Shown piece by piece: positions 12,990-20,029 of a stretch of DNA of 35,830 nt (positions are counted from its first letter, which is position 1; each line of letters opens with the position of its first letter). The DNA is taken from positions 1-35,830 of IMG/VR virus record IMGVR_UViG_3300042465_003237; one strand, written 5' to 3'. The position numbers and the translations under genes are program-made. This stretch comes from a virus. The notes beneath the pieces are model-generated. The model made no database searches. It saw only the letters and a program-made list of their open reading frames with translations, and was not told where the DNA came from.

Positions 12990-13741
12990 CAACCATTGGA
13001 ATTGCAACAACTAACAAACAATGCGTGATGATGTCTGAGAGTGGAATAACAGATGAAAATTTTGTAACTTCAATGCCTATGAACAAAATCATTCGCCAAG
13101 GTGATTTTCTAATTGCAGCGGCAGGCTCAGATCGTGTTTGTGATGTGTTGCAGTACATAGTTAAATATCCAGCAGTTCCACCACAACTGAAGAAGAAAGA
13201 GGACTATATGAGTTGGTATCAATGGATAGCGAAAAGAATTATTCCTTTGATTAGAAAGGTTGCACAAGAACAACTAACACTTGATGTCAAGGATGGTGTT
13301 GCAGAGTTACCTGACTCAGAACTTTTGTTAGTAACACACGGCAAAGCATTCAGCATAAGCAACACACTCGGTATATCCAGATGCACACCATATTGGGCAA
13401 TCGGTTCAGGTGGATCACTAGCACTCGGATCACTAGCAACAGCATTCAGAACAAACAAAGACTGGGAAACAAACCATTCCCATTATCTTTATCAAGCAAT
13501 CGAAACAGCAGTAACCCACGACAGTTTCTCCCACCCACCAATCTACGGATGGGTATCCAATACCAATGGCACAATAAAGGAATGGGATTCAAAAGACCTT
13601 GTATTAACTGCGGCACACTCGTTGAAAAAGGAAACCGCTGCCAAACACACCAAAGCCAATACATTGCCAAACTTGACGAAAGACGCAAACCAAACAGAAC
13701 ACATTATTCAGGTGATTACAGAAGAAGATCAAAACAAGTAA
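12986..13741 (+). CDS. Proteasome/HslV-like Ntn hydrolase
   Basis: A 251-residue protein starting MTTIGIA, so removal of Met exposes a Thr nucleophile as in proteasome beta subunits and HslV. Further family-like features are the MMSESGIT strand pair, a Lys in MNKIIRQGDFLIAAAGSDRV and the YWAIGSGGSLALGSLAT segment near residues 138-155. The fold cleaves peptide bonds in ring-shaped complexes. A phage copy could degrade host factors or process phage proteins. No unfoldase partner is in the window. The last 70 codons are Lys/Thr-rich and overlap an HNH gene, so the C-terminus may be dispensable. Confidence 0.7.
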   Translation: MTTIGIATTNKQCVMMSESGITDENFVTSMPMNKIIRQGDFLIAAAGSDRVCDVLQYIVKYPAVPPQLKKKEDYMSWYQWIAKRIIPLIRKVAQEQLTLDVKDGVAELPDSELLLVTHGKAFSISNTLGISRCTPYWAIGSGGSLALGSLATAFRTNKDWETNHSHYLYQAIETAVTHDSFSHPPIYGWVSNTNGTIKEWDSKDLVLTAAHSLKKETAAKHTKANTLPNLTKDANQTEHIIQVITEEDQNK

Positions 13742-13899
13742 GAGATAACGCAACAATATGTTGGATATGTAAACAACCATTCACAGATCAAAAACAAATA
13801 ACTGCTGATCATTACTTTCCAGGTGTAGCACAATCCCCACTTTTACCAGCTCATAAATCCTGCAACTCACGCAGAGGCAATAACCCCCCACCGCAATAG
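13582..13899 (+). CDS. HNH endonuclease, terminase-proximal
   Basis: The likely start is ATG 13582, giving 105 residues: an N-terminal zinc knuckle (CINCGTLV, RCQTH), a basic linker, then the HNH core CWICKQPF, ITADHYFP and HKSCNSRRGN. It overlaps the Ntn hydrolase gene by 160 nt in another frame. HNH proteins encoded next to terminases are known to be needed for cos cleavage in HK97-like phages. Position just before a structured gap and the packaging genes fits that role. Confidence 0.7.
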   Translation: MGFKRPCINCGTLVEKGNRCQTHQSQYIAKLDERRKPNRTHYSGDYRRRSKQVRDNATICWICKQPFTDQKQITADHYFPGVAQSPLLPAHKSCNSRRGNNPPPQ

Positions 13900-14009
13900 C
13901 CCTAGGGTAGGCACAAAACTGCCGTACCCTAAGGCAGCAACACCCCGCGCCCAACTGCCTGTGCATCTGCGCGAAAGTCAGGATTCGGAAAACTGATAAC
14001 ATAAGCGTT
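13900..14009 (+). other. Structured GC-rich gap before packaging genes (possible cos region)
   Basis: The 110-base gap between HNH and the ParB-methyltransferase contains a stem TAGGGTA+GGCA / TGCC-G-TACCCTA (13903-13931, one bulge) and a GC-rich stretch with CCCCGCGCCC and TGCGCG. A cos or pac site commonly lies here in HNH-terminase phages. No cleavage site can be read from the sequence itself. Confidence 0.4.
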
Positions 14010-15086
14010 ATGACTAACCTGCGAATTGAAACTGTAAACATTTCAGCTTTATCTTTTGATCCTACGAATGCGCGTAAGCACGATAGTAAAAACCTTGATG
14101 CGATTGCTGGAAGTTTGAAGTTGTTTGGTCAGCGTAAGCCGATTGTTGTGACCGCTGCGAATGTGATTGTTGCTGGTAATGGAACTGTTGAGGCTGCTAA
14201 GAGTTTAGGTTGGTCTGAGGTTTCTATTGTTCGTATTCCTGTTGATTGGACTCCTGAGATGGTTAAGGCTTATGCCCTTGCTGATAATAGAACGGCTGAG
14301 CTAGCCGAGTGGGATGCAAAAATTTTGGCTGACCAATTGATTGAGTTGGATGCGGTTGGTTGGGATGTTTCTGAGTTTGGTTTTGAGCCTATGAATCCTG
14401 CTGCTGATGTTAATGATGATGAGCCTTTAAGTTTTGATGAAGTGCCAACGAGAGCAAAGTTGGGAGATTATTGGGTTGTTGGAAATCATCACATAATTTG
14501 TGGGGACTCTTCAGATAAAGCAACGCGTAAAAGATTTAATAAAGATTTTCAATATATAGTTACTGACCCTCCTTATGGAATTAGTGCCGAAAAAATGGTT
14601 TTAGGAAATGGTAAAAAAGATTTCCATAGAGGGGATTGGGATTCATTCAAACCAGATTTGAAGTGGTTACTTGATGAGGCAAAAACTTTAATTATTTGGG
14701 GAGGGAATTATTTTGCTAATTCGTTACCTGAAACAAATCATTGGCTATGTTGGTATAAAAAAATAGCAAATGTTTCATTCAGTGAATTTGAATTAGCGTG
14801 GACAAATCTTGGCAAGCAAGCAAGAATTTTTTCTCATCATTGGTCTGGCGAGAAAAAGAATCATCCAACTATGAAACCATTGCCTGTGATGATTTGGTGT
14901 CTAGATTTTCTTCCAAGCGGGGTTGATGTTTTTGATCCTTTTGCAGGATCTGGTTCTACATTGGTTGCTTGTGAAAGAACTAAAAGAAATGGTTACGCAA
15001 TTGAACTTGATCCACAATATGTTGATGTCATACTTGATAGACTAGAAAAAGAAACAGGACTAGAAGCCTCACGCTTGGAACAATAA
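14010..15086 (+). CDS. ParB-N domain / DNA methyltransferase fusion
   Basis: A 358-residue protein. Residues 1-100 form a ParB/Srx-like domain (NARKHDSKNLDAIAGSL, GQRKPIVV, VAGNGTVEAAKSLG, ADNRTAELA). The rest is an N6-adenine/N4-cytosine methyltransferase with DPPYG (186-190) before FDPFAGSGST (about 310-320), the beta-class motif order. Such fusions are frequent beside phage terminases and modify the phage genome, possibly in step with packaging. It is the third methyltransferase of the window. Confidence 0.88.
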   Translation: MTNLRIETVNISALSFDPTNARKHDSKNLDAIAGSLKLFGQRKPIVVTAANVIVAGNGTVEAAKSLGWSEVSIVRIPVDWTPEMVKAYALADNRTAELAEWDAKILADQLIELDAVGWDVSEFGFEPMNPAADVNDDEPLSFDEVPTRAKLGDYWVVGNHHIICGDSSDKATRKRFNKDFQYIVTDPPYGISAEKMVLGNGKKDFHRGDWDSFKPDLKWLLDEAKTLIIWGGNYFANSLPETNHWLCWYKKIANVSFSEFELAWTNLGKQARIFSHHWSGEKKNHPTMKPLPVMIWCLDFLPSGVDVFDPFAGSGSTLVACERTKRNGYAIELDPQYVDVILDRLEKETGLEASRLEQ

Positions 15087-15545
15087 ATGTCACATATGGG
15101 AAGACCGCCTAAACCTATTGAACAAAAACGTGCGCTCGGAAACCCAGGTCGTAGACCTTTGCCAACTGAGGGTTCACTTGTCCTGCTGCCATCAATGTAT
15201 GAAATACCCGAACCACCAAGACCAATCGTTACAGAGGCCGCTAAAGCCCTTTGGAATAGAACTTGGAGTATGGGTCAAACTTGGTTAAGTCCACAAACAG
15301 ATATTGAGCTATTGTTGATGACTTGTGAGATGGTTGATGAACGTTGGAATCTACGAATAAAAGTTTTACAAGATAACAGACCAGAGGAAAGAAAAGGTTT
15401 AAGAGATTTAGAAAGACAACTTATTGGCAATCTTTCACTTCTTGGTTTCACACCAACGGATCGTTCAAGACTTGGTGTAGCTGAGGTTAAAAAGATTTCT
15501 AAACTAGAGGCTCTGCGTGAACAACAAAACAAACCTAGAGATTAA
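15087..15545 (+). CDS. terS: Terminase small subunit (P27-like)
   Basis: A 152-residue protein beginning with the GRPPKPIEQKRALGNPGRRPLP signature split by a Pro-rich linker, followed by helices and the LLGFTPTDRSRLGV C-terminal motif of P27-type small terminases. It recognises packaging sites and regulates the large subunit. The start abuts the methyltransferase stop and the end overlaps the large subunit by 29 nt. Confidence 0.85.
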   Translation: MSHMGRPPKPIEQKRALGNPGRRPLPTEGSLVLLPSMYEIPEPPRPIVTEAAKALWNRTWSMGQTWLSPQTDIELLLMTCEMVDERWNLRIKVLQDNRPEERKGLRDLERQLIGNLSLLGFTPTDRSRLGVAEVKKISKLEALREQQNKPRD

Positions 15546-17046
15546 AGGTTGGCCACCGCGTTGGGTCACACCTCTTACAGAACAAGAGTTGGCTGATTCA
15601 AAAGGTTGGCAAGTTTCAGATTTTATCAACGCTTTATGTATTCAAACTAAAGATACTGTTGCTGGTCGCGCTGGTGAACCTTTAGTTTTAAGGGATTGGC
15701 AAACACAATTATTAAATAATGTTTTTGCTGTTCGTGAAGATGGAATGTTTAAGCACCGCACAGCCCTGGTAGGAATGGCCAGGAAGAATGGAAAATCGGC
15801 TTTGTCATCTGGTATTGCCCTTTGGGGTTTGTTTATGGGTGAGCAAGGTGGAGAAATTTATTCTTGTGCCGCTGATAGAGATCAAGCAAGAATTGTTTTT
15901 GGTGACGCAAAGAGAATGATTGAAGCTGAACCTGAGTTAATGTCTCAAGCTAAGTTGTATCGTGATGCAATTGAGATTCCTGCAACTGGTTCAATTTATC
16001 GTGTGCTTTCATCTGAGGCTTACACGAAAGAGGGTTTGTCACCAACTCTTGTAATTATGGATGAGTTGCACGCTTTACCTAATCGTGAACTGTTTGACGT
16101 TATGCAACTTGGTATGGGTGCTAGACGTGAGCCGCTGTTGTTGTCTATTACAACTGCTGGTGTTAAAACTGATTCAACTGGTCAAGATTCAATCGCTTAT
16201 TCTTTGTACCAGTATGGACAAAAAGTTATTCGCGGTGAATATGATGACCCATCTTTTTTTATGGCTTGGTGGGAAGCATCTATTGAATCTGATCATAGAG
16301 ACCCTGAGACTTGGAAACTTGCTAATCCTGCGTTTGGTGATTTGAACTCTGAAGAAGATTTTGAGTCTGCTGTTAAAAGAACTCCTGAATCAGAATTTAG
16401 AACTAAAAGAACTAATGCTTGGGTTTCTTCTCAAACGGCTTGGCTTCCAAATGGTGTTTGGGAAGCGCGTGAAAGCAAACGTGAAGTTAATAAAAATGTC
16501 CCAGTCATTCTTGGATTTGATGGAAGTTTCTCAGGTGATGCTTCTGTAATTATTGGTGTCACTATTGAAGAAACACCACACGTTTTTATGATTGAGGCTT
16601 ATGAGAAACAACCTGAAGATGACGACACTTGGCGAGTGGATTCCTTAACAGTAGAAAATGCAATTATTGAGGCTTGCAATAAATACAATGTTTTAGAGAT
16701 TGCCTGTGATCCTTTTCGTTGGCAAAGAAGTATGCAGGTTTTACAGGATGCTGGTCTACCTGTTGTGGAATGGCCATCAACCTCAGCGGCAAGAATGATT
16801 CCCGCTTGCGCCAAATTTTATGACGCTGTTGTTGGAGAAAAACTCACGCAAGATGGCAACGCACTTTTGACAAGACACATTTCCAATGCTGTTGTAAAAG
16901 TTGATAGACTTGGCCCTAGGATTGTTAAAGAACACAGAGGGAGTCCAAGAAAAATTGACGCTGCTGTTGCAAGCATAATTGCTTTCGATAGAGCTACAGT
17001 TTCTCGGACCAATCCTGAAACAATAGTCCCAGAGTTTTTCTTTTAG
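15517..17046 (+). CDS. terL: Terminase large subunit
   Basis: A 509-residue protein. The ATPase domain has a Walker-A-like GMARKNGKSAL (86-96) and Walker B LVIMDELH with Asp182-Glu183; the SYSCAADRDQAR-type segment and ITTAG coupling motif follow. The C-terminal nuclease domain starts near GFDGSFSGD (about 330) with a later CDPFRWQ acidic site. It translocates and cuts DNA into proheads. The start at GTG 15517 is inside the small-subunit gene. Confidence 0.92.
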   Translation: MNNKTNLEIKGWPPRWVTPLTEQELADSKGWQVSDFINALCIQTKDTVAGRAGEPLVLRDWQTQLLNNVFAVREDGMFKHRTALVGMARKNGKSALSSGIALWGLFMGEQGGEIYSCAADRDQARIVFGDAKRMIEAEPELMSQAKLYRDAIEIPATGSIYRVLSSEAYTKEGLSPTLVIMDELHALPNRELFDVMQLGMGARREPLLLSITTAGVKTDSTGQDSIAYSLYQYGQKVIRGEYDDPSFFMAWWEASIESDHRDPETWKLANPAFGDLNSEEDFESAVKRTPESEFRTKRTNAWVSSQTAWLPNGVWEARESKREVNKNVPVILGFDGSFSGDASVIIGVTIEETPHVFMIEAYEKQPEDDDTWRVDSLTVENAIIEACNKYNVLEIACDPFRWQRSMQVLQDAGLPVVEWPSTSAARMIPACAKFYDAVVGEKLTQDGNALLTRHISNAVVKVDRLGPRIVKEHRGSPRKIDAAVASIIAFDRATVSRTNPETIVPEFFF

Positions 17047-17054
17047 GAGATTTT

Positions 17055-17192
17055 TTGATATCATCAATTATTCAAGCAGTCGGACTTCTTACAGTTTCTT
17101 TAGGTCTTGGACTCATATTTATTCCAGCGGGTATAACTGCCTTAGGTGTTTCTTTAATTTTATTTGGCCTTGCGCTTGAGAAAGGTAAATGA
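17055..17192 (+). CDS. Small two-helix membrane protein between terminase and portal
   Basis: A 45-residue frame from TTG 17055 (AGGAGA upstream at 17045-17050) to TGA 17190-17192, overlapping the portal start. It is nearly all hydrophobic (GLLTVSLGLGLIFIP, TALGVSLILFGLAL) with Pro-Ala-Gly between two helices and a Glu-Lys tail. Small membrane proteins occur at this place in other actinophages. Its role is unknown. Confidence 0.6.
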   Translation: MISSIIQAVGLLTVSLGLGLIFIPAGITALGVSLILFGLALEKGK

Positions 17193-18724
17193 TGTTAGGT
17201 AATCTTTTTAATCTTGGCGAGAACAGAGCAATTTCGTTCCAATCCATTTGGGGCGCAGGTGACACTTTTGCTTTTGAAACACAATCAGGTGCACCGATAG
17301 ACGAAAATTCATCAATGACAATTGGTGCTTTCTATGCCTGTGTGCTTCTAATCTCTGACACCATTTCAACACTTCCAGTTGATTCTTTTATCAGACGTGA
17401 TGGCAATCGTTTACCTTACAGACCAAAACCTGAATGGGTACAAAAACCAGATATTGATTTATTAAGAAGCGAACACTATCAACAAATTCTTATCTCACTT
17501 CTTTTAGACGGAAACTCTTTCACAAGAATTTATCGTGATGGTCGCGGAGATGTTGCAAACCTTGTTTGCCTTGATCCTCTACGAGTCACAGTTCAAAGAA
17601 ATCCTGTGACAAGAGAAATTGAATATGTTGTTGATAATTCCAATGCTGGAGTTGTCCAAGCAAGAGATATGTTACACATAACAGAAATCCGTAAACCTGG
17701 TGCTCTGCGTGGAACTTCAAGAGTAACTGAACTTAAAGAAAACTTAGGACTAGCTTCAGCGTTACAAAGTTTCGCTGCAAGATTCTTCGGTCAAGGTGCA
17801 ACCACACAAGGCATAATTGAGTTCCCTGGTGCATTAACCAGTCAGCAAGCAAAAGATCTACAAGCAGGATTTGATAACGCACACAAAGGATATAAGAAAG
17901 CACACAAAACAGGTGTTCTATCTGCTGGTGCAAAATATGTTAAAACTGGTGTAAACCCTGACGAAGCACAAATGCTTGATTCACAAAAATTTGCTGTTGA
18001 ATCAATTGCAAGAATGTTCCGCGTTCCTCTTCATATGCTCCAAATTTCAACACCTGGCGCAATGTCTTACGCAAGTGTGGAAGCAAACGCTATCCAATTT
18101 GTGACACACACTTTAAGACCATATATTGAAAAAATTGAATACGCTTATTCAACACTTCTTCCAGCTGAAGCATTCCTAAAGTTTAATGTTGATGGTTTAC
18201 TTCGCGGTGATTTCACAACCCGAATCCAAGGCTACTCAATTGGTTTGCAGGCAGGTTTTTATTCCGTGAATGATGTTAGAAGATTTGAGGATTTGAGACC
18301 TGTTGATGCAGGTGATCAGTTCCGTGTTCCCCTTGCAAATATTAACTTAGCTGAGGCAGATGTTATAGAACAAGATAAACGTGTATCTATGGCAACAAGA
18401 CTTGTGCAAACAGGTTTCGACCCTGCCCAAGTATTGTCAGCACTTGGACTTCCAAAGATTGCGCACACAGGAGTTCCATCAACACAGTTACAGCAGGTTG
18501 CACAAATAGATGCTAATGATCCGTCAAGTGTTTATGACATAACAAGATCATCAGAAATAAATGTTCAAATACCTGAAACAATTGTTAATGTGCCACCAGC
18601 AGTTATTAATGTTGCACCACCAACAGTTAATATCAACACACCTGAATCAAAGCCTTTAATTAGAACTGTTGAACGTGATGAGAACAATCACATTGTCAGA
18701 ATTATTGAAAGCAACGGAGAATAA
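17189..18724 (+). CDS. Portal protein (HK97 family)
   Basis: A 511-residue protein with portal features: an N-terminal FYACVLLISDTISTLPV helix, YQQILISLLLDGNSFTRIYRD, LDPLRVTVQRNP, a long helical stem with SVEANAIQFVTHTLRPYIEKIE, and a variable C-terminus with repeated INV.PP segments. The dodecameric ring is the DNA gateway and head-tail joint. Tandem ATGs lie at 17189 and 17192; the second is better spaced from AAAGG. Confidence 0.88.
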   Translation: MMLGNLFNLGENRAISFQSIWGAGDTFAFETQSGAPIDENSSMTIGAFYACVLLISDTISTLPVDSFIRRDGNRLPYRPKPEWVQKPDIDLLRSEHYQQILISLLLDGNSFTRIYRDGRGDVANLVCLDPLRVTVQRNPVTREIEYVVDNSNAGVVQARDMLHITEIRKPGALRGTSRVTELKENLGLASALQSFAARFFGQGATTQGIIEFPGALTSQQAKDLQAGFDNAHKGYKKAHKTGVLSAGAKYVKTGVNPDEAQMLDSQKFAVESIARMFRVPLHMLQISTPGAMSYASVEANAIQFVTHTLRPYIEKIEYAYSTLLPAEAFLKFNVDGLLRGDFTTRIQGYSIGLQAGFYSVNDVRRFEDLRPVDAGDQFRVPLANINLAEADVIEQDKRVSMATRLVQTGFDPAQVLSALGLPKIAHTGVPSTQLQQVAQIDANDPSSVYDITRSSEINVQIPETIVNVPPAVINVAPPTVNINTPESKPLIRTVERDENNHIVRIIESNGE

Positions 18725-18726
18725 AA

Positions 18727-19110
18727 ATGGCAACTGGTTTAAGTGCATACACAGCAAATAAATTTCTTGATGCTTTAGGTAACGCAACAGCCTTTTCTGT
18801 AACAGATGTTTACATAAAATTACACGTTGGAGACCCAGGCGCAAACGGCACAAGTAATCCTGCCACTGAAACTACAAGAAAAGTTGTGACATTCGCAGCA
18901 GCATCAAATGGAACGATTGCATCAGATTCAGCAGCAACTTGGACAAACATTGCAGGCTCACAAGATGCAACACATTTTACTTCTTGGGACAATTTAACAA
19001 CAGGTAACTTTTTATTCTCAGGAACAATTACCTCAAATCCTTACACAGCAGGAGACACAGTAACAATTGCTTCAGGTTCTTTAACTGCATCTCTAACAGT
19101 CGCAAGTTAA
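18727..19110 (+). CDS. Virion-associated protein (decoration/fibre-like)
   Basis: A 127-residue Thr/Ala/Ser-rich beta protein with a VYIKLHVGDPGANGTSNPA motif, known from small structural proteins of actinophages that begin with a L-H-x-G-D-P-G turn. It lies 2 nt after the portal stop with a GGAG ribosome site. It has no transmembrane or catalytic features. A head surface role is inferred from the location in the head module. Confidence 0.6.
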   Translation: MATGLSAYTANKFLDALGNATAFSVTDVYIKLHVGDPGANGTSNPATETTRKVVTFAAASNGTIASDSAATWTNIAGSQDATHFTSWDNLTTGNFLFSGTITSNPYTAGDTVTIASGSLTASLTVAS

Positions 19111-19114
19111 AACA

Positions 19115-19753
19115 ATGAGTGCCACAGGCTCACTCATTCTAGATTCCGAAGTCAGAGGAATTTTAGACAGCAACACTTTGTATGGCACAACTGAAAACAT
19201 TTCAGCAACAGGATCATCAAACCTTGATGGTCTTTCTTCATCAGCCACAGCCTTTGTTTCTAATCCTCAAACAGCTCAAGCCTCACTTGGTGCTATCAGT
19301 TCACTAGCATCAGCAGATGTATCACATTTTGCTGAGAGTGCTACAAATCTTGGAATACTTGAATCTTTAATTCAAACAGTTGTTACAAAAACAGCATCAG
19401 CACAATCATTGTTTGATTTACTTCAAAGTTCAGCAACTCTTGGTGTAGTTCTTGATGCTTCAGGTGAAGCCAATCTTGGTGGTCTATCTGCATCAGGAAC
19501 AGCAACAGGTGGAGAACCACCAGCCCCACCTGAACCTCAATATGGTTCGAGAGGTCCTTATCAAAGAAAAGTTAAACCTAAAGTTGTTCCTGTTTTTGAA
19601 CCTGAGATTCCTAAAATTGTTAAAACAAAACCAGTAAGTAAAATTGTTTTTATTAAGACCGACACCTTAGCACCAAATTTTGTTGCTTCTGCTGAAATTC
19701 GTATAGACTTTTCAATAAGACAGGATGAAGCAGACCTGTTACTAATCCTTTAG
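19115..19753 (+). CDS. Ser/Ala-rich repeat protein, probable virion component
   Basis: A 212-residue protein. Residues 1-130 carry loose repeats of the type SATxxLxxLxSSA, as in repetitive phage structural proteins. A Pro/Lys linker (EPPAPPEPQYGSRGPYQRK) follows, then a short beta C-terminus. It is codirectional with the head genes. It starts 4 nt after the previous stop with only a weak ribosome site, so translation is probably coupled. The exact role is not recognised. Confidence 0.5.
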   Translation: MSATGSLILDSEVRGILDSNTLYGTTENISATGSSNLDGLSSSATAFVSNPQTAQASLGAISSLASADVSHFAESATNLGILESLIQTVVTKTASAQSLFDLLQSSATLGVVLDASGEANLGGLSASGTATGGEPPAPPEPQYGSRGPYQRKVKPKVVPVFEPEIPKIVKTKPVSKIVFIKTDTLAPNFVASAEIRIDFSIRQDEADLLLIL

Positions 19754-19762
19754 GATGGTCTA

Positions 19763-20029
19763 ATGCCTTTAACAAGTGGCGTAGTTTCAGTAGGTACAGC
19801 AGCAACACTTATAGATGGAACTGCCTCATCAAACCCAATACATTTACATATTCATAATAACGATAATTCAGACGCTATTTATATTGGTGGTTCAGATGTC
19901 ACAACCACCACAGGTTTGCAATTGGTGAAACTTGATAGCCTTGATTTAATTTTAAGACCAGGGAACACAGTTTATGGAGTATCAACTAAATCAGGTCATT
20001 CTATTTCTTTTATAAAACAGGATAATTGA
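19763..20029 (+). CDS. Small beta-rich head protein (decoration-like)
   Basis: An 88-residue beta protein with LHIHNNDNSDAIYIGGSDVT and LILRPGNTVYGVST, the N-x-D...IYIGGSDVTTTTG pattern typical of small phage decoration or head-accessory proteins. Its TGA overlaps the next gene. It could cap capsid surface sites; no direct evidence is available. Confidence 0.55.
   Translation: MPLTSGVVSVGTAATLIDGTASSNPIHLHIHNNDNSDAIYIGGSDVTTTTGLQLVKLDSLDLILRPGNTVYGVSTKSGHSISFIKQDN

Noticed and set aside
13381-13581. N-terminal extension of the HNH frame
   Set aside because: This stretch is the shadow of the Ntn hydrolase gene in another frame; the HNH knuckle begins after ATG 13582.
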